Assembly: GCF_000226115.1 (NCBI RefSeq)
Contig: NC_016457.1
Location: 8,246,001 to 8,310,000, forward strand
Reading direction: 5' to 3'
DNA: 64,000 bases
From: Thermothielavioides terrestris NRRL 8126
Taxonomy: Eukaryota > Ascomycota > Sordariomycetes > Sordariales > Chaetomiaceae
The notes beneath the pieces are model-generated. The model worked only from the letters and a program-made list of their open reading frames with translations, did not search any database and had not been told where the DNA came from. A program made the translations under genes and the position numbers. Numbering within the stretch: the stretch's first letter is position 1; each line of letters begins with the position of its first letter. Below, in pieces: positions 34,258-46,560 of this stretch.

Positions 34258-36976
34258 CTAACCGCTCTTATAAACCGCCACGTTCGACGCAAACGTATTC
34301 ACATTGTCCGCGTAGTACGCCACCTGCGCGCCGTCGCGGTTGAGCATGCTCCGGGCGCCGATCGTGTTGAGGTTGTACACGTTGACGTTGGAGGCGGAGC
34401 CCTCGATCGAGGCGATGCGCTGCTGGCACGTCTCGCCGGCCGAGAAGGTCGAGCAGTCGGTGCTGTAGTTGTCGAAGAACGAGTACAGCCCGGCCCCGTA
34501 CACGAGCACGTCGTGCGAGCCGATCACCCGCAGGGCCCACGCGTCCGCGCAGTTGCCCGACACGCCCGCGCACGACGCCGAGAAGTCGGGGTCGTTGAGC
34601 GAGCTCACCACGCTGTACGGCACCAGCGCGTTCGGCGTCGGCTGGAAGTACGGCGTCTCCGTCTGGATCTGGCCCATGAAGATGTTGCCCGTGTTGGCCA
34701 GCTGGTACTGGTAGAGCACGAAGTGCTCGACCGCCGTGCCCCACAGCCACAGGGGGCCGGACTGGGACTCGATGTCTGTTTTTCAGTTTTAGTTAGCGTC
34801 TGCTTGGCTGAGTGCAGGTGCATAGGTAGGAATGGCCAACCACTTACACAGTCCTCGCCCGCTGTAGAGGCTGATCTGCGTGTTCTGCGCATCGTCAATG
34901 TCGTGATCGGCAGTCCTGCGTCATCGTGTCAGCTTTGGGACCCGAGCGCCCCCCACTTTTTTCCCCCACAGGCAACCTTACCAGATCCACACGTTCTCCA
35001 TGTACAGCCCGCTGGCCCCCTTGGTCACATGCATGCCCATGAACGCCGTCAGGCAGTTCGAGTTCACCGTCGAGCTCCCAGGTGTCTTGGGGCACTGCGC
35101 CACCTGCTGCTGCGAGCCCGTGTAGCCGCCGATGCGGACGTGGACGTCCCACATGCCGCTGGGCGTCCCGGAGCTCGCGAGGTTCCACTCGATGCAGACG
35201 GCGCCGGCCTGCACGTTCTGCGTCGACACGATGAAGTCGCTCAGCTCAACCTGCCCGGCCTGGCCCGAGCTGCTGCCGACCTGGACGACCGGCTGCGGGT
35301 TGTTGACGTCGTTGAAGAAGGCGCCGGACGAGAGGATGACGGGGAACGACTCGCCCACGATCTTGGCCCCGGGCGGGATGCGGATCGTGCTCGACACCCG
35401 GTACAGGCCGTAGTCGAGGAACAGCACCTTGCCCTGCGAGACGGCGTTGTTGATGGCGCTCTGCAGCGCGGCCGTGTCGTCGGTGGCGCCGTCGCCCTTG
35501 GCGCCCGCGGAGCGGGCCGAGAGGAACGACGAGGCCGAGAGGGTCTCGTACTGCGGCTTCGAGCGCGTGTAGTACCGCCCGTTGGAGAGCAGCGCCGCCG
35601 GGCGCGAGTTCGCCGTGATCGATCCGGCGAACTGGGTCGGCCCGGAAGGGGTGTAGCTGTGGCCGTTGCCCCAGGCAGCGATGGTTGTCGAGCCGGTGGT
35701 GCCGGCAAGCATCGTCCCGCTGGGGCCTTGAACTGCCACCGGGACGTTGTTCAGCGCGATGTTCTCCATCACCAGGCTGCCCGCCGTGGCCGGGTTGGAG
35801 CTCGTGGTCCAGGCAGTGAGCACGGCAACCGGCACGTTGGTGAAGCTGCTGTCGATGAGGGTCACGGAGCCGACGTTCAGGGCGCTGGAGCCCCCGGCCG
35901 ACATATCGATGCCGACCTGGCAGTTGTTGATGGACAGCCCGTGGTAAGTCCAACCCCAGTTCCAGATTTGGATGATGGCTTTTTTTCGTTGTTGCCAGTG
36001 GTTAGCGTTCACATTGCTCGGGGGGGGGGGGGGGGGTGCGGATGACCGAACCGAGACTCACCGGTCTTGCAGTTGTTGAATTTCAGGTTCCGCATGGTAT
36101 ACTGCTGATTGCCCATGCTGGCGCCAGTCGCACCGCCGTTGAAGGTGAGGTCGGTTAGGAAACCTCCGCTTCCCTCCTCCATGAACAGCCCGACGTGGAC
36201 TACATCCGAGGTAGCGGGCATGTTGAAGACGATGTTCTGGAGGCTGGTGGCCTGCGCTGTGGGCCAATGGATCCCTGTCGCGGCCGTTGCCGGCGGGATG
36301 TTCGTCGTGTCGATGACGAAGTTGCGCACCTGGCGGAAGAAGACGTTGACCGACTTCCAGTTGAGGGTTGACGTGTAGTAGGGGTTGCCATCGATGAGAC
36401 CGAAGCCGGCAAAGTTCGACGTAGCCTTGAGGGTCGGCGGCGAGCTCGCATCACCAATGAGCTGGGTGAAGTAGGCTGGGATAATTGACGACGAGATCAA
36501 GTACGTGCCGGCTGGGAAGTACACAACGGCCGGGGTCATGGTCGTCGAGGCCTGGGAAGTCGTCAGAACCGCAGGTCGCAGTCATTTTTGTCAGAGAGAG
36601 AGAGAGACACGTACACAACCTCGGCCACAAGGATTGCCAGCGTTGATGGCAGCATTGATGGCCGCCGTGTCGTCGGTAACGCCATCACCTATTTTCCGTC
36701 AACAACAGTCCCGCCTCATGACCATCAGTGGCCCATAAGGGGGAGCTCAGAAGCCACGTACCCTTTGCGCCGTAGTCCTTCACGTTACGGAAGACAGGAT
36801 AGTTCGAACCGGCAAAAGGGGCAAATCCCTGATCTTTTGCGTACCATTAGCATTGGCATCCTCTTCAATTCAAAACTTTACCAATGGTAGTTCTTACGAG
36901 AAATGTCCCCAAGCCAGTACCCCGTCACCGTCGACACGAGGCCGGCAGCAGCCAGCAACGCCGAGACGAAACGCAT
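34258..36976 (-). CDS. Secreted GH55 exo-beta-1,3-glucanase (765 aa)
   Basis: Seven exons on the minus strand: 36976-36898, 36833-36762, 36688-36615, 36551-36062, 35978-34982, 34915-34848 and 34775-34258. All introns are GT..AG, 63-84 nt, and the phases close to a 765-aa product, the usual GH55 size. Residues 1-19 are a signal peptide (MRFVSALLAAAGLVSTVTG). The two pectate-lyase-like beta-helix modules of GH55 are marked by VKDYGAKGDGVTDDTAAI (about 46-63) and its echo SAGAKGDGATDDTAAL (about 395-410). The conserved block YIESQSGPLWLWGTAVEH near 594-611 contains acidic residues in the region where GH55 catalysis is placed. These enzymes release glucose or gentiobiose from the non-reducing end of beta-1,3-glucans outside the cell, in wall remodelling, nutrition or mycoparasitism. 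Intron 4 contains a 17-base homopolymer. Confidence 0.93.
36020..36036. repeat. 17-bp poly-G (poly-C in transcript) inside GH55 intron 4
   Basis: An uninterrupted G run on the plus strand within the 83-nt intron 36061-35979, upstream of its GCTAACC branch site. Its length is likely to vary between strains and reads. Confidence 0.8.
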
Positions 36977-39900
36977 GGCCCGGCTATACGTTCCCAACTT
37001 CGCAGGACGACTTTGAGGCGAGCAGGGAGGAGGAAGGAATCCGGGCGAGGAAACGAGCCCGTCTCGCGCTGGGTTGGCGAAGCCTGGACGAAAACATAGG
37101 CGGGCCGTAGTCGGGTATTATATCCCCGTCGGCGGACAGCCCCCATTCCGCATGAGAGACAAGGAGCGCTACCCGCGAGACAGCACCACGTGCGCGTTTC
37201 CCGGGAGAAGGAACAAGGGGGGGGGGATGGGGAGGGCCCAGCTAGGCAGTGTGCAGCCGCGCGGTCCCCGGCCTTCTCGGAGCTGCACATCATCCTCGGG
37301 AGGGCTTGCAGACCCACGTACCTGGTCGGCCGGTTACCCAAAGGACGCACCATGTAACGTCGACACCCCCAGCAAAAGCACCGGGAGCCACGACGTCGTC
37401 ACCAGCGCGACATCGTCCCGAGCCCAAAGGGCCGATTGTGTCTGGCACCACGGCCGGGCCACGGCGCCGAAAACAAGCCGCAAGGCCGGCTTGGGTAGCC
37501 ACGGACAGCTACGACTATGCATATGTCCACTTGAATGGGCCGAGATGACTGACGTGGTTGGCTTGTCGCCGCACCTAGGGAGCGGAGGGTGGAAGCTGTT
37601 GGAATGCTGTTGCCCCTCTTAGCCCGTTTGTTTAGTGCGAGAGAGACGCCAGAAGGTCCGACTACATCGTCTATGCTGTTGCATTACATGCTACCCACTT
37701 GGCTAGACAACTCCTGGCTTCTCTCTAGGCAGACATGTCCAGCGAGAGCGTGCATGCCTCACAGTTTAATGAGGGTGCCGATGGGCGGGTCATTGTTCAT
37801 GCGCCCTCAACAAGTCTTCCGGATACTACCAGTAGACTGCCCACTTGAGCATGTCTCAGGGAACCTTTAGGGCGGAAGATGCTCCTGATCGAGGGCATGT
37901 GATGGCCCTGATGGCGGCGGTAAAGTTTAACATTAGCGCCCGCGTGGCGTCGTGGCCACGCTATTCGATCTGAGGCTGTCTCTCTCCCCCTTGGGCGGGA
38001 CTTGCAAGACCAGGGCGCGGGAAAAGCGGAAACAAGCGAATAGGCCGGAGAGGTTGAGACTGAGGCATGATGAAAGGATTCTAACTACCGTATGTAGATG
38101 AAAGGGGTCAGTCGCGCCCCCCCTGTGATGCGGCCGCGCGCTCTGATTCGTCCCGCCAGCCGACTAAGTCGGTGGAAGCCGAGCCGAACTGGGGGTTAAT
38201 AGGGCCGGATGCTACCCGCCAACTACCGCTCCGCTAGCCAGTGACCCAGCGCGATCCGCAAATCGCTGGTCAGAATGGGGCGACCGTGATCTGGTGTGTC
38301 TCACATCTTAGGTGACCCCGATATGTCGCGTTGCCCGCATTTCTTGTCTCGTCAGGTTGCGAGATGCCCGGTAACTACTGTGATATGCTGTCGCGAGAAA
38401 CTGCGCATCACAGGAGTCAGGAGCGAGACCCAGCGTGCGGCGGGTTCAATGAGTGTGACCTACTGTGGAATGCAGATCACGGAGTGCACGATTGCCGAGA
38501 CCCGGATGGTACATACATACATACCTTAACTACTGTGAGCGTGCAAGTCATAGGCTCCTTGGATCCGACCAAGTTCCCAGGCGTCCGGGGTCAGGCCCGG
38601 GCGCAGATGACCTGCAGCGTAGTTCTTCTGGGGTGTGCGCTGGCTAGAGAGGCGGTGGTGACTTCAGGCCCCTGTTTGGCAACATCACTGTCTACCGCTA
38701 GAGGACGGCTTGGCGATCTTCATCCCACCAGTTGAGGTCCAAAGCCGATGTCCAACAATATAGCCATCTCCCACGACGCCTTGAAACCGGGTGGCCATGC
38801 TTATGAACATGAACCGATGCCGTGCCCAGTCTATCTATCTCCGACAGGAAGGGCTGGGTTGCGTGCACCGCGCCGGCGAGGATGGTGAGTTTGCGCTTGC
38901 ATCGTTTCGTTAGTTAGCACCTCCACAATAACTACTGTGTAAGTTAACCAACCGATCACTAGCGCGGGCGCGCTGCCACAGCACTTGCTGCCGGCCTGTC
39001 CCGACATTGCTATGTCAGTGAGGCGACCATCATGGTAAAAAGACGTGGTGCCATGACGCCAGGTCGACTGAATTTTGCCTAATTCGGACCGTGGAGGACG
39101 CTATACTGCGATATGTGGGATGCGCTGTTGCGGAGTCCTGTGAATAAGCCCTCCGTACTTCCAGGTCGTAGACTTCACTATCGTGTGGGTCGGTGCCCCG
39201 AGACAACAGCCTGCCATCGCAAGATGCCCTCACAATCGGACGCGAGCGGCATAGGCGCTGCTTTTGCGGTGGTGCGGCGAGCGCGGGACGAGAGCAGGTT
39301 CATTGAGGAGCCTGAAGCGGTGAACGGGAGAGGAATGAGGGAGTATGCTGTCATACCCCCTATGCAGTAAGGTAGTTATATGCGCGCCTGGATCGCTCGG
39401 TCGATTGACTTGTGTCCGCAGAGGCACTAGGTAGCTGCTCCTCAAGCTTGCATCTTCGCGACTCCCGTTTCCAGTCGACCGAAAGATTCATGTTGTTGCC
39501 GCGGTGGGCGCACGAAGGGAAGCCCCAGCGGCGCAGAAATAGTGGAAGAAGAAGGGCTGCTGTGTCAAAAGCGAGGAGATAGAAGCAACGGTACATGACA
39601 CTCCGGCCCGTGCTTGATGCTTGGCAGTGAAATGCTGCAGTTGCTTGGGCTTGCTTTCTGACGAAACGGGAGCTGGCCCTGTTCTCCGCACTTGCGCACT
39701 TTGCTTGTGGGGTGGGGGCTCAACAGGACAGGGGTGAACAAACAGCTTCTCCAGATCTCCAAACTGGGGGCGCCTCCATACCCCACAATCCTCGGTCGCG
39801 CTGCCGGGAGGACGCACAGGGTGAAGGGGAGGGAGGGGAAGAAAGTCAACGGGGAGTGATGTGCTAGGGAGCGAACTACGGATACACTAGGAAGATATTT

Positions 39901-42131
39901 GCGAATTCATCCACCTCGGACAGAGAGCCGAAAACAAGGAGTCGGGCATGGAAGCGGGAAGCGGTGAAGAGAATCTGGGGAATGCTTGAAAAAGCTTTCG
40001 TGCGCATTCTGGCCCGGGTTCCGAGCCAGTCGACCGGGGTTGCGCGCTTCCTCGGTTCCCGCGCATGCAATCGTGGTGGGTTTGGTGGAAACTCACCCCG
40101 CTTTTTGGTGTAACGTGCAGCCCTCGGCTCTTGGTGTCTTCCGCACCCCGTTCACAGTGACCTAGGTACACAGTACACCAATGTGGGCCATGCCTCTTCG
40201 GAAGCAAGACGGGCAGATCATCGATCAAAGAGCATCCAAGCGGTCCGCGCAAGGCTGGGCGGGGCGCCGTTTCGTCGTTGTCAGTGGGAATCTGAATTAC
40301 TTGAGGCCAGGGAGGCAAAGAGGTCCAAACAGAAGTCTAACAGCGAGAGGTACCTCTCATTCCCTTGGTTAATGCTCGGCACTGCCAGTTGCCCGATAAT
40401 GGAAAAGAAAAGACTTCCAGGTGGATACACACCAGGGACCTGCCTAGGCAATTTATCTCCTGCGGTGTCACGGCAGAGAGGCATCATTTCCAGCTACACG
40501 TAGAGATTGGTTTCAACACAGGCCTGAGCAATGTCGAGTTCAGTCGCTGGAACGCCGAACTGGAGCGGGACTTTGGGAGAGCTTCCCCACCCCCACACCC
40601 ACACAACCTTACCCCGGGCGATGCGGAGATGAGAAATGAGTTGAGTGGGCGTTCCAATTGGGAAGGGGCAGGGTCCCAAAGAAACGCCCGTGCCCCAGCA
40701 AAAAAATGGTGCCGTCATTCTGGAGCCCCGCACCCGAGCCTGACTCAATCCGGGCAGTCCTGGAGAGACAACAAACGACAAAACCGAACAGCTTCCGACG
40801 ACTTTGACAACCGCAACTTCGAGGATGCGCGGGTTCCAAAACAGCCTGTGGGAATGCAGGTTGTGACCAACGATCGCGATATCGCACAAGTTATCTACCT
40901 AGGTAGGTATCTTCGGTAGCCAAAAGATCTAGCAGGCTAGAAGCTACCTACCGTGTACCGTGCACGAAGTACCAGGTATGGATTACCTGCAGGTTAGAAA
41001 GCTGCCTTCAACCAAACTGGCAGGCATGCTTGGCTGTGGTCGTGCCTCCTCTTGCCAGGGACGGCCAGTCAGGCCCCATTCCCGTCAGGTTCCCCATTCC
41101 CCGCGTTTTGCTACCGCACCACGTCCCTTCAGCGACCCCCCTAACAGTAATCCGTACTTCCGTATGGTTCCTGAACCACATGCTATCGCAAATCGTTTGC
41201 CTCTTCTCCGCTCCTCCCCCCCCTTCTCCACGTCCTTGTCTTCCGTTGCCAATATTACTCCATCGCGTCGGCTTCCCTCTCCCCTCCTCATTCCTCATGC
41301 GGCGCCTGGATATCCGCATTTGCCCAATCTTGACGAATCGAACACCGCCCGGGCCGGAGGCAGCTGCCGGTTCCAAGCTGTGCTTGCTTCATTTAGCAAA
41401 GCTCTCCAACTGATCGTCTCCGAGTCTGCGCTTGCCGCCGCCGCGCAGCCCGCGTGGTCCACCGTCCACAGTCCACTTGCCCGCACTCAGGTGCCGCCTC
41501 TGCCCGCCACCCCCCTCTCCGCATTTCCTGGCAGCGCTCTGTTCATTGCCACTCATCCCACTCGATTCTCTACCTGCGGCTGGATCAACTCCTTGCCACG
41601 AGACCCGGTTTTGGCTGTAACGCAGGGCCGCAGGCTCGAGCGTCCGCTTTCCCTCCCTTGTCTCGGAGCGCCTGCGCTGCAGGGAGACGCCGAAGGCTGG
41701 GTGGGTGGTCCTCCAACGCAGCGAGATCAGCCAGCCCTCCCGAGGGCGGTGCGCTATCCGGTGTGCAGCGGCGGACGCATGGCCGTGGGCGCTGGTGCGT
41801 GCACCAAAGCAGGCGGCAATCAGGGGTACATACATGCAGACCTGCCAGCAGCCCGTCTGCCACTCGGTCAGCGGCCTGGTCCGGCGTGGCCAGCCAGCAG
41901 CATTGATATCAAGGCGGGCATGTCTTTCCCCACGCCCTGATACCCGACTGCCGGTGACCCTCTCCCGGAGCACGCACACCATCGCATTGTTTTTGTGTTC
42001 TTGTGCAGTGTTGGGCTGCTTGTTCCCCTCTTGCTCATCCCTCTTTCCCCCTTCCCCACACTCGAAGGCTGCACGACTTTCCCTCCGATAATTACCCCAA
42101 TCGTATCAGGCATCCCTCCTTCCTTTGCGCC
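36977..42131. other. 5.2-kb gene-poor region between divergent genes
   Basis: It lies between the start of GH55 (minus) and the start of the C2H2/fungal_trans gene (plus), so both promoters are inside. Numerous short frames occur on both strands. The longest (40960-41940, plus) is Ser/Pro-rich, pyrimidine-driven and domainless, and probably belongs to the leader of the next gene. No tRNA, transposon end or RIP signature was seen. Confidence 0.45.
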
Positions 42132-45100
42132 ATGTTGCCGCTCCAGTCAATCGAGGCGTCACCCCCGTCGCATCCTGCCGGCGAGAACGGGGAAACCCGG
42201 CAGCAGAAGCCCAAGGCGCTGCCGTGCAAGTATTGCAGCAAACGGTTCAGGTCAGTTTCGATGGACACGCGCCCCGTCCGTCTCCTCTATCCTGTATATT
42301 GGCTTACATTGCTCTGTCATATTAGGCGTGTGGAGCATGTCCAGCGACACGAGCGAACACATACCAAAGAAAAGCCTTTTGCCTGCGGCTGGGCTCGCTG
42401 TGGCAAGACGTTCGGACGACGGTGAGCTAGCCTTGTTTGTTGCGCCCCCGTGCTCTTTTTGTACTGCATCCGCGTGGGTCTGAGTCCTAGCCTGTCCACC
42501 TTGGACTCCAACTTGGAGTGTCCTCCTCCCTACCCTACGGGGGAGCGGGCTTCCCTACGGTTGGCCGGCGCCCTGCGCCTCCACCAGTTCTCACAGGCTC
42601 CCACTTTTGCTCCCCCCATCTCCCCTCCATTAACTATCCCAGAGCCACCTTGTTCCTCCTCCCGTTTCACTCTTTCAGTTCGGCAACTTACTCCTGTCTC
42701 CGTGATGAAACATACGCTTATATGGACATCAGCGATCTGCTCGTCCGCCACGAGAAACTCGTCCATCTCAACGAAGGCAGCAGCAATAAGGATGGCAGCA
42801 GGCCACGCAAGCACTCGGGGGGAGCTGCTCTCGGCTCGGCCGAGAGCCAGGTCGATACCGAGATGCCTGATATGCAGCCGCAACCACAACATCACCCAAA
42901 GCTGCGGCCGCCGCACCAACATTACCAACCAGAAGCCATACAGCCGTCGGTAGTGTCGTCGGTCCCACCGGATTCACGTCTCGCCGCGCGAGCGCCTGCG
43001 TGTAATCTGGACCTGCTCTCCGATGCCGCGACTCGTCTGGCCTCGGGCGGGGAGGTCAACAACTTGCAACCGAACATGATGCAAGGCCTCACGGCGCAAC
43101 CTGCAGCAGACCTGGCGCCCGTCAAGTCCTACCACGACGCGTTGCCGTACGCTGACCGGGTGCGCGACCAAGACCCGGGAGTCATGCCTCCTGGTTATCC
43201 TGCCCAGCCTCCCGCCCCGGCCTTTGACGACTATAACCTCTTCCTGGACGACTACGCCACGTCCTCTCACTTCCTCCCACCTTCGCTCGAAGCTGATCAG
43301 GGCTTCGGCATGTGGTCTCGCCCCCTGGGCGCGGACCTGGGACGGGGTCTGTCCAAACCGCCGTCGGCATTTCCGTCGAGGCTCCCGTCTTTGGCGCCCG
43401 ATCTGAGAGACGCGCCTGGTGAGGGTCCAAGGATGCATGAAGATGGGGTACGAGTGCCGAACTGGAGGATATCGGCCATGGACCACGCCGTCATCAGGAA
43501 CCGGCTGGACGAGTTCTCTTCAGCCCTTCCCAATGACTTCGTGTTTCCTTCCCGACACACCCTAAATAGGTTTCTCGAGGGCTATATCAGCGGTTTTCAC
43601 GAAAACCTCCCGTTTCTGCACCTGCCCACCCTATCGCCCACCGATCTTTCGCCCGAGCTGTTGCTGGCAATGCTCGCTGTCGGGGCGCAATATCGGTTCG
43701 AAACGAACAGGGGCCATGCACTCTGGTACGCGGCAAAAGCCGTTGCACTGGAGCAGATACGGCGCCGACATAGCCATGAAGTGCATGGATTGCTTCCTAC
43801 CCCGGCCGCCTACAGCCCCCATTCCACCCGCCCGTCACCGAGTGCTGGCTTCCGCCACTCTTTCCCTTCGGTCCATCACGACCGACCTACGACCCAGGAC
43901 ACCCATCGAGAGCCATAGTAAGACCCCCGTTTCTCATACCCTATAATGTGCCATCAGCATCACAAGCTCACGGTTCCAGCTCTCCGAATACGCCGCAGTC
44001 TCGGCTTGAGACCATTCAAGCCCTGCTTCTTCTGTTTGCCGTCGGACTGTGGAGCCCGAAGGCGATTCTTCACGAAGCCTTGTCCCTACAGAGTCTACTC
44101 GCTCTCCTGCTCCGCGAGGAAGGGCTAGGAGCTGAACCCAATCAGCAGACGACAGATTGGGAGACCTGGGTTCGCATAGAGGCGAGCACCCGTACCAAGC
44201 TCGTGGCTTACTGCTTCTTCAACCTCTGTAGCATCACGTATAACACGCCTCCGCTCCTGCTGACGTCCGAGATATACCTTTACCTTCCCAACCCGTCGCG
44301 GCTATGGAAGGCAGAAAACGCCTGGCAATGGCAAGAAGCGAGGCAGTCTTGCCCAAACATCGAAATCACCCTTCAGGAGGCCTTCGCGAGGTTGCTGAGC
44401 CGCCCGTCACAAGCCTCTCCCACACCCCTTACGTCGCTGGGCAACTACGTTCTCATCCACGCCCTGATACAGCACATCTTCCTGCTGAAGCAGACGTCCT
44501 TCTCCACCATGTCGCCATTCGGACTGCAGCGGGGCCTGAAGATGGAAGACGTTGAAGATCTCAACCAAGCGCTTCGCGCATGGAGCGTGGGCTTCGAGCA
44601 GCACCGCCAGCTCCGGGCGAACGAGATGGCCGCCCAGGGCTCGGGAGAGGGCTACACCGAGGGACAAGTTGCCTTGAACTCAACGGCGCTCATGAGGCTT
44701 GCCTACATTCGGTTGCACACTGACCTGAGCCCCAGCCGGAGCCTCGAGACTCGCGATCATGTGCTGATTGCGCAAACCTTGAGTGACGCTCCCCTGCTGG
44801 TACGGAGCCCTCGCCTCTGCCGTGCGGTGGTCCAGGCCATTCATGCCTTGTCCATGCTCGTCAAGATGGGAGTGAATTACGTGGCCAAAACCAAGTCGTT
44901 GGAGTGGAGCATGCAGCACTCTTGTAAGTCACTCGGTTCCACCGCCCAGCCTGGTGGGTACGCCTTTGACCAGAAGATCCGGAACTAACGTTGTATCCCA
45001 GTGTGCAACCTCGAGTGTGCCGTCCTCCTGTCCAAGTGGCTCCTCACGCTCGCGGCGATCGGCCCGGCCGAGCCGCCCCCATCAGCAGAAGAGAAGAACC

Positions 45101-45414
45101 TCCTGGAAATGGTGCGGCGCATGCTGGACGAGACCGAATTTGCCGTACCGATAGACCCGTCGCTGGCAGGTTCGTCAGGCCCCCCCGGCCCCGGCCACGG
45201 TCGGTCCGCGGATGTCTCAGCTACGGACAGCACCAAGCTCAGACAGCTTGCCTGCGCGGTCATCAGGCTGTGGGCCGAGACGTTCAAGGGCGCGCACATC
45301 TTCGAGATGGTGCGCATCCTCGCCGCGGGCCTGGAGGGATACGCAGATATGATGGAGAAGGGGAGGGACAGGACGCCGCTGGGGAGGATCGGCCCGAACC
45401 AAGGGCTTGGCTGA
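42132..45414 (+). CDS. C2H2 zinc-finger and fungal_trans transcription factor (918 aa)
   Basis: Five exons: 42132-42250, 42326-42421, 42733-43917, 43980-44923 and 45002-45414. The donors are GTCAGT, GTGAGC, GTAAGA and GTAAGT. Phases close, including at the 311-nt intron 2 that splits the second finger. Two tandem C2H2 fingers lie at the N-terminus: C32/C35/H48/H52 (C-X2-C-X12-H-X3-H) and C60/C65/H78/H83 (C-X4-C-X12-H-X4-H), with the usual THTKEKPF linker. Residues about 85-330 are a Gln/Pro/His/Asp-rich linker. The fungal-specific transcription factor domain follows: MDHAVIRNRLDEFS, ISGFHENLPFLHLPT, LLLAMLAVGAQYRFE, ALLLLFAVGLW and later helices. This C2H2 plus fungal_trans arrangement is common in filamentous ascomycetes and acts in the nucleus. 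Targets are unknown. The acceptor at 43979 was chosen because it alone restores phase with the GTAAGA donor. It converges on hse1. Confidence 0.88.
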
Positions 45415-46560
45415 GCCCGGCTGCGGGTGGGTGGATTGTGCTTTTGTGACGCGTTTTCCGGCCACGGAGCAGGCGGGCCCGAGCCGCCGACGGAATGGAT
45501 ACCCCGCGCTTGTCCAGCGAATGGAGGATCCAGTTGCCGCGGGATCTGCATGGTGCGCCGTTGTTGCGTTTCGAATATGGGGCGGCTATCTGGAGTCAAT
45601 CTATATCGGAGCCTGATCTTGTCGATCGTTTTTTTGCTGCTTGCTGGGCGGGTCACATCGGGCATGAGAATACCCCGGATCGTTGAGGGTTTGGATAGGA
45701 GCGTTTGACTCCGTGTCAGCTTGGGTAAGCCAATTTGGGCGATCATTTGTACAGACAGATCGTACAAGAAGAGGTGGAGGGTGTACGCTAATAACCTGGA
45801 TCATGACTTGTGTCGTTCGCACTACGGTGTCATCCCGGGGGTGCAGAATCTGAGAAGACACGCACGTCGTCTTGTATGGAGTGTGTGGTCATGGTAAGAA
45901 AGCAAGCGCGCCTCGGTGCTCAGGCCGGAGACGGGCCGCGGGCGATGCTCTCCTGCTGTGACCTGCTGTGTCAAACACGGAGCATGCTCTCATTCTTCTT
46001 CATCACCAGTCAGCATCACCGGCAGTAAACACCAACACCAATGCCAACCACCAACCATCTCATGCCATATCAGGTCATGATTTCATGCAAATATCATATC
46101 ACGCCCCCTCGGACGCTTCACCCAAGCTAGATACATAACTGCACACAACACAGTAACAAAGCAGCCCCCCAAGATCTCCCCGCACCACGCACCACCATCA
46201 TTACAACCTCCTCCGGCTTGCCAAACCAACCAACTCACTTCCTAGCCCGACTCCAGCCTACCTCACGCCAACTTTACTGCAGCTTCAAGGGGGAAGGGGG
46301 TGACTTTGGTAAATAACATTAAGGAAGGTAGAGAAAAAAAAGTCCAGCACGTTCAATCCAAGACAAGATAAAGATCCAGCCCAGTAATCCCAAGGCCAAC
46401 AACACAACCTCCTCGTCCTCGTCGTTGTCCTCGTCCTCCTCGTCCTCGTCCTCGTCCTCGTCCTCCTCCTCCCGTCTCTCACCACCACACACACAAAACA
46501 CTCCCACGCAAGCCCAGAACAGAAGCACCCAACCCAACACCACACAGTACAATGACAGAC
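45415..46560. other. Convergent intergenic region with a TCC/GTC-rich microsatellite
   Basis: 3' flanks of the C2H2 factor and hse1. The stretch 46410-46475 is a compound (TCCTCG)n/(TCC)n microsatellite just beyond the hse1 stop. No gene recognised. Confidence 0.55.

Noticed and set aside
34513..36045. 510-aa plus-strand open frame
   Set aside because: It is antisense to GH55 exons 5-7 and runs through introns; the GC-rich codons of the real gene create the open frame.
40960..41940. 326-aa plus-strand open frame upstream of the C2H2 factor
   Set aside because: Ser/Pro/Arg-rich, no domain, no credible codon bias; more likely pyrimidine-rich leader or promoter.
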